Shown here: positions 33,929 through 43,377 of the stretch, in pieces
Numbering within the stretch: the first letter of the stretch is position 1
Layout of the letters: every line of letters starts with the position of its first letter
Assembly: GCF_943908415.1 (NCBI RefSeq)
Contig: NZ_CALTSY010000014.1
Location: 1 to 46,882, forward strand
Reading direction: 5' to 3'
Length of the DNA: 46,882 nt
From: an uncultured Anaerococcus sp.
GTDB lineage: Bacteria; Bacillota; Clostridia; Tissierellales; Peptoniphilaceae
Notes under the pieces: model-generated
Database searches by the model: none
What the model was told of the DNA's origin: nothing
The model's input: the letters and a program-made list of their open reading frames with translations, nothing else
Program-made: the position numbers and the translations under genes

Positions 33929-35338
33929 TTACTCATCCCAAGCTGTTATATTATCTATATAAGAATCTAGCTCTTTAATATCTCTAGGATTAAACACTGG
34001 ATCTTTGCCTTCTTTTAGCTGTCTCATATAATCAAAATAAGTTGCTACGGCAATTTTTCCTATAATCATTATTGTAATTAGATTTATTATTGCCATTATT
34101 CCCATAAAGACATCTCCTGTATTCCAAACCATAGAAAAGTCTCCTACGGATCCAAGAAATAAGAAAACTAGTACAAGAGCCCTGTATACACCTAGACCAA
34201 CATTGCCAAATCCCATTGATAGGATGTTATTTTCTCCGTAATAATAGTTTCCAATAATAGATGAAAAGGCAAACATGAATACACAAATTGTCAAAAAGTG
34301 TTGTGCCCAAGAACCTATCTCTGTAGCAAGAGCTGCTTGAGTTATAGCTAATCCCTCTAATTCTGGATTAAGATATACTCCTTCTCCTCCAATTATTATT
34401 ACAAAAGCCGTTGCTGAACAAACTAAAATAGTATCAAGGTATACACCTAGTGCTTGGATAAGACCTTGTTTTGCTGGGTGACTTACGTCTGCAACTGATG
34501 ATGCATTTGGTACAGCTCCCATACCAGCTTCATTAGAGAATAGCCCACGCTTAACTCCATTTAGAATAGCTGTTCCAAAAAGAGCACCAAAACCTGCTTT
34601 AAGATTAAAGGCATTTTCAAAGATTAGTGCAAACATATGTGGCACTTTTGTAATATTTGTAATCAGTATAAAAAGCACCAGACCAAGATAAGCTACAGCC
34701 ATAACAGGCACTAGTAATGAAGTGATATCTGAGATCCTCTTTAGTCCACCAAAAATTACAAAACCTGAAATAACAACTACAATTATACCTATAATAGCTG
34801 GTCTACTATCAAATGAATTTGAAAATCCTGCAGCAATAGTATTTGATTGCATAGCATTAAACATAAATCCATAAACTATACAAACAATAATAGAAAATAT
34901 ATTTGCAAGTAGTGGTTTATTTATAGTCTTATTCATATAGTAGGCAGGTCCACCCTTAAAACTTCCATCTGTATTCCTCTCCTTAAAGATTTGACCTAAA
35001 GTGTTTTCTACAAAAGATGAAGCGGCGCCTATTAGAGCAGTAATCCACATCCAAAACACCGCACCAGGTCCACCTACAGATATAGCTGCAGCTACCCCTA
35101 CTACATTACCTGTACCAATATGGCTGGCTGCTGAAATAGTGAAGGCCTTAAATGGTGATATAGAATTCTCATCCTTTGGTTTAGCAGTGATAAGCTTAAA
35201 GGCATGGGAAATATTTCTAAATTGTCCGCCCTTGATTTTTATTGTAAAATAAATCCCTAATCCTAATAGCAAGGGGATAAGGATATAAGTATATATCCCA
35301 TCACTTGCTAGCTCTGTAAATTTTTCAAAACTTTCCAT
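33929..35338 (-). CDS. Alanine/glycine:cation symporter family protein
   Basis: This 469-residue protein of about ten or eleven membrane segments belongs to the AGCS (AlsT/DagA) family, which brings in alanine or glycine with Na+ or H+. Family marks are IGTGNVVGVAAAISVGGPGAVFWMW near residues 73-97, AASSFVENTLGQIFKE, FKGGPAYYMN near 124-133 and GLFSNEAGMGAVPNASS near 263-279. GGAGAA precedes ATG. It stands alone with its own terminator. Glycine or alanine uptake fits an amino-acid fermenting anaerobe. Confidence 0.93.
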   Translation of the reverse strand: MESFEKFTELASDGIYTYILIPLLLGLGIYFTIKIKGGQFRNISHAFKLITAKPKDENSISPFKAFTISAASHIGTGNVVGVAAAISVGGPGAVFWMWITALIGAASSFVENTLGQIFKERNTDGSFKGGPAYYMNKTINKPLLANIFSIIVCIVYGFMFNAMQSNTIAAGFSNSFDSRPAIIGIIVVVISGFVIFGGLKRISDITSLLVPVMAVAYLGLVLFILITNITKVPHMFALIFENAFNLKAGFGALFGTAILNGVKRGLFSNEAGMGAVPNASSVADVSHPAKQGLIQALGVYLDTILVCSATAFVIIIGGEGVYLNPELEGLAITQAALATEIGSWAQHFLTICVFMFAFSSIIGNYYYGENNILSMGFGNVGLGVYRALVLVFLFLGSVGDFSMVWNTGDVFMGIMAIINLITIMIIGKIAVATYFDYMRQLKEGKDPVFNPRDIKELDSYIDNITAWDE

Positions 35339-35453
35339 AATTTAATTCTCCAATCAGTATGTAAATTAACATTTATTATTTATCCATTCATTAATGAATT
35401 TAGATATTTCATAACTATACTTTTAAAAATTCGTTTTAACTACTTAATATTAA

Positions 35454-35485
35454 AAAAAGACAAACTCCTTAGAATTTGTCTTTTT
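35454..35485. terminator. Terminator after the FNT gene
   Basis: An 11-base-pair stem AAAAAGACAAA/TTTGTCTTTTT (35454-35464 with 35475-35485) lies 20 bases past the FNT stop codon and can work in both directions. Confidence 0.88.
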
Positions 35486-35505
35486 ATTTATTAGCTATAT
35501 TATAA

Positions 35506-36165
35506 CTATCCCTGTAATCTAAAGGTATCCTCATATATTAAGGCTACTGTTGGTATTACCAAGCCACCTATTATATTACCAGCTAGAACTACTAAAAATG
35601 CAAGCACAGCTTCCTTATTGAACGCTCCAGCTAGAAAAAAGAAAAAACTATCAGCTATACTATGTTCAAAATTTGATAGAACGAAGGTCATTATTGAAAT
35701 AAATATAGCTAAATACTTGCCTATTTGATAAGGATTGTACTTAAACTGATGGGTAGCATTTGTCACAAACATATTACAAAAAATAGCTAAAATAAACATA
35801 GACCCTAGCGAGTCTGATAGCTTAAGGTCTGTACGAGCCTGGGCTTCTTCTACTAAAAAAGGACCTACTCTTGTAAGCTTTATAAGACTTGCTATTATAA
35901 AAGTACCTATTAAGTTTCCAAGTAGAACCCGTAGTAATCTTTTTATAAAGCTTTTTCTTTCATTATAAAAATAATATCCAACCATTCCTGTAAAAAGATT
36001 GTACTTAAGGCTTAATATTATAAATAAGGCTCCTGAAAATAAAAAAGAGCCTAGATATACATTCTCAGTAGAAAGCATGGCTATAGCTCCAAATCCTACA
36101 ATAAATCCTGCCATTATTGCTAATACAAAATCTTTATGCTTATAATTTTCTCTTGATTGTTGCAT
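35506..36165 (-). CDS. Formate/nitrite transporter (FNT) family channel
   Basis: This membrane protein of about 219 residues and six hydrophobic segments has the FNT channel features: a GFGAIAMLST segment early on, LLGNLIGTFIIA in the middle and the NFEHSIADSFFF stretch carrying the conserved central-pore histidine. FNT pores move formate, nitrite, hydrosulfide or short-chain acids. ATG at 36165 is preferred over the ATG seven codons upstream because GAGGAG sits six bases before it. The start lies 26 bases inside the M20 gene's 3' end, so it is coupled to it; amino-acid-derived acids or formate are plausible substrates. Confidence 0.85.
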   Translation of the reverse strand: MQQSRENYKHKDFVLAIMAGFIVGFGAIAMLSTENVYLGSFLFSGALFIILSLKYNLFTGMVGYYFYNERKSFIKRLLRVLLGNLIGTFIIASLIKLTRVGPFLVEEAQARTDLKLSDSLGSMFILAIFCNMFVTNATHQFKYNPYQIGKYLAIFISIMTFVLSNFEHSIADSFFFFLAGAFNKEAVLAFLVVLAGNIIGGLVIPTVALIYEDTFRLQG

Positions 36166-37450
36166 AAATCTCCTCAATTTCATCAACAGTTCTATCTTCT
36201 TCCCTGAAAAAATCTCTTAATCTATCTTTAAAGGGTCTATCGGTAAGTTTTACATCAGAATTTAGAAAGTCAACAACAAATCTCGCGGTGGCAGCTGCAC
36301 CATTTGAAAGAGCCCTTTCATCTAAATCAAATTTAGGACTGTGAAGAGCTGCTCCACTTCCTTGCTCTGGATTACTTACCCCAAGCATAAGGTATAGTCC
36401 TGGCCATTGATGAGAGTAAGTTGCAAAAGTATCTGAGCCCATAGATGGGCTAGCTTCTTTTATAAAATCTTCTCCTAGCTCATCGGTCATAGAAGTAAAG
36501 GCAAGAGCAGAAAGATTAAGGTCGTTTATTATTGGAAAACGTGGCTTTGTATATGTGTTAAAGCGCACCTTGCAAGAGTTTGCTCTTGCCTTATTTATAA
36601 TAAGAGCCTTAAAGTCCCTATAAAACTTATAGCCCACATTTTCCCTATCAAAAAACCTCATACTTCCTCTAAATTGTAAGTTTTCTGGGATTTGATTGTA
36701 CTTACTTCCCATCTGCACTACCCCTATAGAATAAGTTATAGGATCAAATGGAGAAAAATTATTCATTCTAAGTGATTTAAGACCATTGTAAATATCTACA
36801 AAACAATCTAAGGGGTTGTTAGCTTCATAAGGACGGGAACCATGGCCACTATTTCCCTTTATAGTTATATCAAAAGCTACGGCTCCTGCATTGATGCCAC
36901 CAGCACCTATAGCCATTACACCTGCATCGTAGTCAGGGGAAACATGTATAGCATAGCAAGCATCTACATTTATATCATTGGCATCAAGATAGGCTAAAAG
37001 ATACTTATAGCCTACTCCACTCTCCTCTCCTCTTTCAAAGCAGAGGATAATATTTCCAGCAAAATCGTCTTTAGATTCATTTAGTATCCTTGCAGCTGTC
37101 AAAAGTATGGATGTATGTCCATCATGACCACAGGCGTGCATAACTCCTTCATTTTTACTTTTTACAATGCGTGGCTTGCTAAGATTATTATCTGGCTCAT
37201 CAAAGGGAAGGGCATCAAGATCTGCCCTTAACAATATGGTTTTAGGATTATCGAGCTTCTTCTTGCCCTTTATATATCCTATTATTCCCCCTTTATTAAC
37301 TATATCATAAGACACTCCCATTTGACTTAGTTTTTGGCATACAAGCTTTACAGTGTCATCTTCTTTCCCAGCTAATTCTGGGTTTTCGTGCATTTTTCTT
37401 CTAATATCTACTGTATAGTCAAAAAGCTCCTCTGCTTTTTCTAAATACAT
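36140..37450 (-). CDS. M20 family amidohydrolase
   Basis: This is a 436-residue metallo-amidohydrolase of the M20D group (hippurate/IAA-amino acid/aminobenzoyl-glutamate hydrolase-like). MHENPELAGKE near residue 19, LLRADLDALPF near 69, MHACGHDGHTSILL near 107 with metal-binding Cys and His, and FERGEESGVG near 138 with the glutamate pair are visible; ASPSMGSDTFATYS supplies the C-terminal region. It starts on the pepF stop (TAATG) and overlaps the FNT gene, giving a pepF-M20-FNT operon. The substrate is an N-acyl or aryl amino acid that cannot be defined by eye. Confidence 0.88.
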   Translation of the reverse strand: MYLEKAEELFDYTVDIRRKMHENPELAGKEDDTVKLVCQKLSQMGVSYDIVNKGGIIGYIKGKKKLDNPKTILLRADLDALPFDEPDNNLSKPRIVKSKNEGVMHACGHDGHTSILLTAARILNESKDDFAGNIILCFERGEESGVGYKYLLAYLDANDINVDACYAIHVSPDYDAGVMAIGAGGINAGAVAFDITIKGNSGHGSRPYEANNPLDCFVDIYNGLKSLRMNNFSPFDPITYSIGVVQMGSKYNQIPENLQFRGSMRFFDRENVGYKFYRDFKALIINKARANSCKVRFNTYTKPRFPIINDLNLSALAFTSMTDELGEDFIKEASPSMGSDTFATYSHQWPGLYLMLGVSNPEQGSGAALHSPKFDLDERALSNGAAATARFVVDFLNSDVKLTDRPFKDRLRDFFREEDRTVDEIEEIYATIKRKL

Positions 37451-39249
37451 TATTTATACATTCCTAACTTATCGCAAAGTTCATCTATTTGATCTATCAA
37501 AGAACCTATAAAGGCAACCGCTTCTGATACTGGCTTCGTTGTTGTCATATCAACACCTGCTGCTTTTGCCAAATCAATTGGTCCTACTGATCCACCTAAT
37601 TTAAGAACTTCTAGCCAATTCTTTCTATCTTCATCTGTACCATTTACAATTTTATCTGAAATGATTGTTCCTACTGTAAGCCCTGCTGAATATGTGTAAG
37701 GATAAAGTCCCATATAATAATGTGGTTGACGCATCCAAGTAAGCTCTGCTCCTTCATTAAGAACTACAGCATCGCCCCAGAATTCTTCAAGTTTTTCCTT
37801 AAATATTTCATTTAATTCTGCTGCTGTTAAGCTTTCTCCTTCTTCTACTTTCCTATATACTTCTCTTTGGAAAGCAGCCTCTATGAAGTGAGTAACAAAG
37901 TTATGATAATAGGTTTTTGAAATCATTGTTGATAAGACCCAAAGTTTTTCACGATCATCACTTGCCTTATTTAGTAGAAATCTTTCCATAGTGATTTCAT
38001 TAGCAGTAGATGGAGCCTCTACAAAATACATACTCATATCAGAATTTAAGGCATTTTGATTATTATTTGTATAGTAAAACTGTCCAGCGTGGCCTAGCTC
38101 ATGGGCAAGTGTCATTACTTGACTCATCTTATTATTATAAGTTGTCATAATATATGGGTGAGATCCATAAGGGCTTGCTGCAAAGGCACCTGTTCTTTTT
38201 CCAATATTTTGAGCATAGTCAATCCATCTTTCACTAAAGGCGCGATTGAGGATTTGTCCATACTCCTCACCAAGATTTGAAAGACCCTCAGATATGTATT
38301 GATGAGCACCTTCTATACTTACCTCTGGTTCATAGTCTGGATCTATGGCAAGTTTTAAGTCAGCATAAGTCATCTCATCTAGACCATAAGTTTTCTTGAT
38401 AATCCCAGCATATTTTCTCATATGAGGAGCAAGTTCTTTCATGATGATGTCTATTTGATTTTCATAGATTTCAAAGTCCACATCTTGGCGATTTAACAGA
38501 TAATGAAATACAGATTCATAGCCCCTAAGGTCAGATTCTCTCTTTTCATTGCCAACATGAGTTGTGTATACAGAAGCATCTGCATTTTCATATTTTCTTA
38601 ATACATCATGGTATCTTTTAAAAGCTTCACGACGAAGGTTCTCTCGGGGATCTGATTCTAAAAACTCTTCAAAAGTGTTATGGTTTAAGACAATTGTTTC
38701 ACCCTCGTATTCAAAATCTTCAAATTCCATATCTCCATAACGCATATCATTGTAGTTCTTATATGGGGCATCAAAGGTTGGTACAAGGCTTGCTAGTACT
38801 GCCTCTGTTTCATCAGATAGCATATATTTAGAATTATTGATAATCTTTTCCAGGTAATATTTGTACTCAGGATGATCCTTTTTAGCTTTTTCCAATAGCT
38901 TTGTGTCAGTCTTAGCAAGCATTGCTTCATAAAAGCTTAAATCAGCACCAATCTTGCTCATTTCATTTGCAAAATTAGTGTATCTTTTCATAGCTCCTGC
39001 ATCACTTGTATCTACTTCTGTAGTAATTGATGCAAAATTACCAAGACGAGATGCTAGAGCCTCTATCTCATTGAAAGCTTCTAAAGATTCATATAGTTCA
39101 TCAGCACTAGCTATATTTTTATATTTTTTAGCAAAAGCATCTGCTAATTTTTTGAGGTCCTCAAGACTAGCTAGAAAAACTTCATCATTTTCAAAAAGCT
39201 CTTCTATTGCCCAAGTCTCATTTATATCAACTTCGCTACGTTTTTTCAT
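37450..39249 (-). CDS. pepF: Oligoendopeptidase F (M3 family)
   Basis: This is a cytosolic zinc endopeptidase of 599 residues, the usual PepF length, that cuts oligopeptides of about 7-17 residues in relatives. The zinc site is HELGH at 383-387 with the third ligand glutamate in FVEAPSTANE about 25 residues on. HYYMGLYPYTYSAGL near the C-terminus is the substrate-contact tyrosine stretch of M3B enzymes. It is first in the operon with the M20 amidohydrolase and the FNT channel, which together suggest peptide breakdown and acid export. Confidence 0.96.
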   Translation of the reverse strand: MKKRSEVDINETWAIEELFENDEVFLASLEDLKKLADAFAKKYKNIASADELYESLEAFNEIEALASRLGNFASITTEVDTSDAGAMKRYTNFANEMSKIGADLSFYEAMLAKTDTKLLEKAKKDHPEYKYYLEKIINNSKYMLSDETEAVLASLVPTFDAPYKNYNDMRYGDMEFEDFEYEGETIVLNHNTFEEFLESDPRENLRREAFKRYHDVLRKYENADASVYTTHVGNEKRESDLRGYESVFHYLLNRQDVDFEIYENQIDIIMKELAPHMRKYAGIIKKTYGLDEMTYADLKLAIDPDYEPEVSIEGAHQYISEGLSNLGEEYGQILNRAFSERWIDYAQNIGKRTGAFAASPYGSHPYIMTTYNNKMSQVMTLAHELGHAGQFYYTNNNQNALNSDMSMYFVEAPSTANEITMERFLLNKASDDREKLWVLSTMISKTYYHNFVTHFIEAAFQREVYRKVEEGESLTAAELNEIFKEKLEEFWGDAVVLNEGAELTWMRQPHYYMGLYPYTYSAGLTVGTIISDKIVNGTDEDRKNWLEVLKLGGSVGPIDLAKAAGVDMTTTKPVSEAVAFIGSLIDQIDELCDKLGMYK

Positions 39250-39510
39250 GATTACCTTCTTTCGTAATACTACTTATACATTTATATGTATTTTATTTTA
39301 CCATAAAAACCTAGTAAAACGATAATGTTTTATATGAGATATATGCTTACTAAATAAAGTTAAATCTGTTTTGCTAATAGAAAACAAAATAAGAATTTAT
39401 AAGTACCATAAATTTTCTTAAATTTCCATATGTGAATAATTAATTTATAAAATATTTTTTAAAAGATATATTTACGATAAGAAGGAATATAAAGAATAAA
39501 ATCATATCTT
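39250..39510. other. Intergenic region without a gene
   Basis: About 260 AT-rich bases upstream of pepF hold its promoter region. I saw no open frame, repeat or structured RNA of note. Confidence 0.5.
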
Positions 39511-39556
39511 AAAATAAATACAGACTCTATAATAAAACTTAGCCTGTATTTATTTT
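39511..39556 (-). terminator. Terminator of the small membrane protein gene
   Basis: A 13-base-pair stem (39511-39523 with 39544-39556) lies 28 bases beyond the stop and ends in T residues on the minus strand. Confidence 0.75.
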
Positions 39557-39584
39557 TATACAAAATTTAATTTTATGTATTTTT

Positions 39585-39818
39585 TTATATCAATTGAACT
39601 ATCAAAAAAATGATAACTCCTATTGTTGCTATAGGGATAAATAAATGAATTTTTTTATCTGTCTCTAAATATCTATTCCACTCTTCTATAGCTTCATTTA
39701 TCAGGATAACTCCCATAAAAAGTGTAAAGGTAGACTTAGAAATATCAACTTTTTTTATTATTAATATAAGATATAAGACAGAAATTATAGCAACTATTAT
39801 CCTACGAACTTTTCCCAT
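39585..39818 (-). CDS. Small membrane protein, unknown
   Basis: This 77-residue protein has about three hydrophobic stretches (residues ~6-21, 30-43 and 58-76) separated by a charged loop EEWNRYLETDKK. It has a strong GAGGAGG ribosome site and its own terminator, which makes it a credible gene. No family was recognised; it has no obvious partner, although it is divergent from the M29 aminopeptidase gene. Confidence 0.65.
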   Translation of the reverse strand: MGKVRRIIVAIISVLYLILIIKKVDISKSTFTLFMGVILINEAIEEWNRYLETDKKIHLFIPIATIGVIIFLIVQLI

Positions 39819-40039
39819 ATTAGTCCTCCTCGTATTTAATTAGAGTATACTTTTGTTACTATCTCTAATCAAAATATCTAAAAAGCCAGCTCATTTAGAT
39901 TCCTGCTCTTAACTTATTCTCCTATCTGCATATTGTAATATTTATATACTAAGGTCTTTATAATTTTTCTTACTTATATAGTATAGTATTAAAAAAGAAT
40001 CTATCTGTCACAATATAGTAGCAAAAGAAAGAGGAAAAT

Positions 40040-41272
40040 ATGAGTAAAAGAATAGAAAATTTTGCCAAACTTGCAGTAGAATTTGGTGTAAATGTAAGAG
40101 AAGGTGAAGATGTAATAATCAATGCACCTGTTGAAAATCCAGAACTTGCAAGGCTTATAACCAAGGCAGCTTATGAAAAGGGTGCTCGTAACGTATCAAT
40201 TGATTGGCGTGACGATGCCATAACAAGATTGACATATGAAAATCAATCTCAAGAAACTTTAAACGAAGTCCCTGATTGGAAGATTGAAAAAATGAAATAT
40301 CAAATAGCTGATAAAAAATCAAATAGAATATCAATCTATGCAGAAGATCCAGATCTTTTAAATGGCCTAGATGAAGCCAAAATCTCAGAAGCAATCCGTG
40401 AAAACTCAAAAGCTACAAAAGAATTTGTAAAATATACTATGAATGACATAGTAAGTTGGCTTGTAATATCAGTTCCAACCAAAAAATGGGCCAAAAAAGT
40501 ATTCGCTGACTTAAGCGAAGAAGAAGCTTACGACAAATTATGGGAAACTATCCTAGATGTATCTAGAGTTGAAAAATCATGGGAAGAAACTAAGGAAAAT
40601 TGGCAAAAACACATTGATACACTAGAAGAAAAAGCAAAATATCTAAATGATCACCAATTTGAAAAAGTTCACTATGAATCATCAAACGGAACAGATTTAT
40701 GGGTAAAGCTTCCAAAAGATCATATATGGATGAGTGCCGGATCTAAAAATGCCAAGGGGGATGTTTTTATACCAAATATGCCAACAGAGGAAGTATTCAC
40801 AGCACCACAGTATGATGGAGTAGATGGCAGATTAGTTGCAACTAAACCATTAGTTTATAATGGTGTAGTAATAAATGATTTTGAATTTAGCTTTGAAAAT
40901 GGAAAAGTAATTGACTTTGATGCCAAAGAAGGAAAAGATACCTTGGCAAAAATGCTAGACTCTGATGAAGGAAGTAAAAACTTGGGAGAAATAGCTCTAG
41001 TTCCATATGATAGCCCTATTTCTAACTCAAATATATTATTCTACAATACCTTGTTTGATGAAAACGCATCTTGCCACTTTGCCCTAGGTAAGGCATATCC
41101 AACTTGTATTGTGGGAGGTGCAGGGCTTGAAGATAGCGAATTAAATAATAGAGGTCTAAATGACTCCCTAATCCATGAGGACTTTATGGTAGGAAATAGT
41201 GACCTTAAGATCACAGGCTACAAAGAAGATAAGGAGTATCCAATATTTGTAGAAGGAAATTGGGCTATTTGA
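40040..41272 (+). CDS. M29 family aminopeptidase (AmpS/PepS-like)
   Basis: This 410-residue metalloaminopeptidase of the thermophilic (M29) family has NFAKLAVEFGVNVREGEDVIINAP at the N-terminus. The C-terminal catalytic half holds NMPTEEVFTAP (metal-binding Glu) near residue 240, the GEIALVPYDSPIS region (Glu) near 320, FDENASCHFALGKAYP (Glu and His) near 340, and HEDFMVGNSDLKITG (His and Asp) near 380. These match the dinuclear metal ligands of AmpS and PepS. It has an AAGAGGAAAA ribosome site and is the first plus-strand gene of a peptide/amino-acid uptake region ahead of brnQ. Confidence 0.94.
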   Translation: MSKRIENFAKLAVEFGVNVREGEDVIINAPVENPELARLITKAAYEKGARNVSIDWRDDAITRLTYENQSQETLNEVPDWKIEKMKYQIADKKSNRISIYAEDPDLLNGLDEAKISEAIRENSKATKEFVKYTMNDIVSWLVISVPTKKWAKKVFADLSEEEAYDKLWETILDVSRVEKSWEETKENWQKHIDTLEEKAKYLNDHQFEKVHYESSNGTDLWVKLPKDHIWMSAGSKNAKGDVFIPNMPTEEVFTAPQYDGVDGRLVATKPLVYNGVVINDFEFSFENGKVIDFDAKEGKDTLAKMLDSDEGSKNLGEIALVPYDSPISNSNILFYNTLFDENASCHFALGKAYPTCIVGGAGLEDSELNNRGLNDSLIHEDFMVGNSDLKITGYKEDKEYPIFVEGNWAI

Positions 41273-41428
41273 TTTTTAAAATATAAATTTTAATCTAAAA
41301 ATCATAAGAGCAATTTAAAAATTCCAATATAATTAATGAATAAATAATTAAAAAATCTCTAGCGTATTGAAATATAGAGCCTTAATTTAATTTTAATAAA
41401 TTAATATGTAAGTTTATAGAAAAAATAT

Positions 41429-41457
41429 TTGACAAATAAAAATAATAGCCCTATAAT
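41429..41457 (+). promoter_or_regulatory. Consensus promoter of the brnQ T-box transcript
   Basis: TTGACA (41429-41434), a 17-base spacer and TATAAT (41452-41457) form a perfect consensus promoter, about 270 bases before the T-box terminator. Confidence 0.85.
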
Positions 41458-41463
41458 ATATGC

Positions 41464-41732
41464 AACAATAATTATTTAAAAAATTATGAAAAAAAGAGTA
41501 GGCTTGTGGATAAGCACAGAGAGTTGGAGTTTGGTGAGATCCAATATTAAAAGCAAGTACGAAAATCATTTTTCTTTTGTGTATCTGAACTAAGTAAGAT
41601 ATGCCGCCATGGTTGGCGTTATCAAAACCCAGCATTGTTAGATGCTTGAGTTGCTTATTTTTTGTATAAGAATAAAGGTGGTAACGCGGAATATTTCGTC
41701 CTTTGTCTATTGATTAGACAAGGGACTTTTTT
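41464..41732 (+). promoter_or_regulatory. T-box riboswitch controlling brnQ
   Basis: Stem I features include a GAGTA element (41496-41500), the AGAGAG box at 41518-41523 and, on the 3' side, GAA followed by CTA (41590-41592), which I tentatively read as a leucine specifier codon. The T-box core AAAGGTGGTAACGCGG is at 41674-41689, with TGGT able to pair with the tRNA acceptor end. A terminator stem of 12 base pairs (41698-41709 with 41715-41726) and six T residues follows. Uncharged tRNA should favour antitermination and turn on the transporter, fitting a branched-chain amino acid carrier downstream. Confidence 0.93.
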
Positions 41733-41772
41733 AATGGATAAATATTGTGTGATAAAATTTTTGGAGGAAATA

Positions 41773-43116
41773 ATGAAAAAATTATCAAGAAGTGAATTTT
41801 TACAAGTTAGTATAATGCTATTTGGTTTATTTTTTGGAGCAGGAAATCTAATCTTCCCTCCTCTTCTAGGAAATCAAGCAGGATCTGCTACTTACCTAGC
41901 CCTACTAGCTTTTAGCCTAACAGCTGTACTATTCCCTGTAATGGGGGCTATAGTAGTTGGTAAAACGGATGGTCTAAGTAAACTTGCTAATAGAGTTGGA
42001 CCTGTCTTCTCAGCAGTTTTTACCACAGCTATATACCTATCCATAGGACCTGGCCTTGGTATACCAAGAGCTGGATCTGTGCCTTTTGAAATGGCAATAG
42101 CTCCATATATACCAGAAAGCTTTAACATAAATTTAGCAAGACTTTTATATACTCTTGTATTTTTTTCATTAGCTATGTTTATATGTCTAAAGCCAAACAA
42201 ACTAGTTAAAAGAATTGGTAAATACCTAACTCCAACCCTACTACTTATGATAACTCTAATGTTTTTAAGGGTTATCTTTATGGATAAGAGTGTTGCAGCT
42301 CCTACAGGAGACTACCTAGAAGGACCTTTTACCAAGGGATTCCTTGCAGGTTATGATACTATGGATGCTGTTGCTGCCTTAAACTTTGGCTTTGTTATAG
42401 CTATGGCTATAAGAAGATTTGGTATAGAAGATAAAAAGGAAATAACTAAATACGAAGTAAAAGCTGGTCTACTTGCTGGTTCTGTTCTATTTTTAGTCTA
42501 TGCTATGCTTGCAACTATAGGTAGGATAGGATCTGCGAAGTTCCCAGGACTAGAAAATGGTGCCCAAGTACTTACTGAGTCTGTTAAAGTAATTTTTGGT
42601 GACTTTGGTTTAATTTTTATAGCATTTATGTTTACCCTAGCTTGCCTAACTACTTGTGTTGGTCTTATAAACAGTGGTAGTGAATACTTTGAAAACTTAT
42701 TTAACCACAAGCTATCATATAGAAAATGGGTAGTAATATGGTCCCTATTTTCATTTTTAATGGCAAACTTTGGCTTAAATAAACTATTAGCTTTCTCAGT
42801 TCCACTTTTACAAGTTATATATCCTGTAGCACTAGTATTAATAATCATGGGTATAAGTCATGATTATTTAGGCTACTATAAAGCTTCTTATCTAGCAGCT
42901 GCAGTAGTTTCTGTTACGTTACCGCTACTTCAAGTTTTAAATGAGACCTTTAAAGTAAATCTAGGTTTTGTGACTAGCACACTAAAATCTCTACCCCTAT
43001 ATGATGAAGGACTAGCTTGGGTATTACCTACATTCGTAGCTGTAGCCTTTGTTAGCCTACTATTAAAAGTTCTTGAAAATGATAGAGAGACTAGCAAGGC
43101 AGTACAGAAGTATTAA
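41773..43116 (+). CDS. brnQ: Branched-chain amino acid:cation symporter (BrnQ, LIVCS family)
   Basis: This is a membrane protein of about 447 residues with about 12 hydrophobic segments that imports leucine, isoleucine and valine with Na+ or H+. It begins MKKLSRSEFLQVSIMLFGLFFGAGNLIFPP; the FFGAGNLIFPP stretch is the family hallmark, followed by GNQAGSATYLAL and IYLSIGPGLGIPRAG. ATG at 41773 is chosen because GGAGGAAAT lies directly before it; the longer open frame reaches back into the T-box leader and would be untranslatable there. Expression is controlled by the T-box upstream. Confidence 0.95.
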   Translation: MKKLSRSEFLQVSIMLFGLFFGAGNLIFPPLLGNQAGSATYLALLAFSLTAVLFPVMGAIVVGKTDGLSKLANRVGPVFSAVFTTAIYLSIGPGLGIPRAGSVPFEMAIAPYIPESFNINLARLLYTLVFFSLAMFICLKPNKLVKRIGKYLTPTLLLMITLMFLRVIFMDKSVAAPTGDYLEGPFTKGFLAGYDTMDAVAALNFGFVIAMAIRRFGIEDKKEITKYEVKAGLLAGSVLFLVYAMLATIGRIGSAKFPGLENGAQVLTESVKVIFGDFGLIFIAFMFTLACLTTCVGLINSGSEYFENLFNHKLSYRKWVVIWSLFSFLMANFGLNKLLAFSVPLLQVIYPVALVLIIMGISHDYLGYYKASYLAAAVVSVTLPLLQVLNETFKVNLGFVTSTLKSLPLYDEGLAWVLPTFVAVAFVSLLLKVLENDRETSKAVQKY

Positions 43117-43155
43117 TTAAAATACCTTAATTAACATAAACACTTAAATAAATAG

Positions 43156-43214
43156 AAGAGTGCCCTAAAATATTCCTTAAGTTGTTGGAATAATTTATGA
43201 GCACTCTTTTTATA
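43156..43214 (+). terminator. Terminator of brnQ
   Basis: AAGAGTGC (43156-43163) pairs with GCACTCTT (43201-43208), with an inner AAAATATTCC/GGAATAATTT stem, and is followed by TTTTTATA on the plus strand. Confidence 0.85.
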
Positions 43215-43287
43215 TTGCTATAATAAATTTATTTACTTGTAATTATCCGTATTATCTATGAAAAGCCTAGATAAATTCGAAAAAATA

Positions 43288-43377
43288 TTAGTATAGCTTG
43301 TACGTATTAACCCATATTTTGACTATTTCTTGATGAGAAATATTGTATTTTTCTGCTAATTTTTTAATTTTTAAACT
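43288..43377 (-). pseudogene. Relic of IS3-family transposase OrfA (HTH part)
   Basis: About 29 open codons on the minus strand read KIKKLAEKYNISHQEI and VKIWVNTYK, the helix-turn-helix pattern of IS3-family OrfA proteins (KALAKKYNIS...IKxWVNxYK). It ends at TAA 43288-43290 and has no start codon or further transposase sequence. It sits next to the 3' end of the adenine deaminase gene. Confidence 0.65.

Noticed and set aside
40155..40409. Open frame antisense to the M29 aminopeptidase
   Set aside because: It lies entirely inside a well-supported gene and has no ribosome site or family pattern.
41662..41772. In-frame extension of brnQ upstream of 41773
   Set aside because: It runs through the T-box core and terminator and lacks a ribosome site; GGAGGAAAT directly before 41773 marks the real start.
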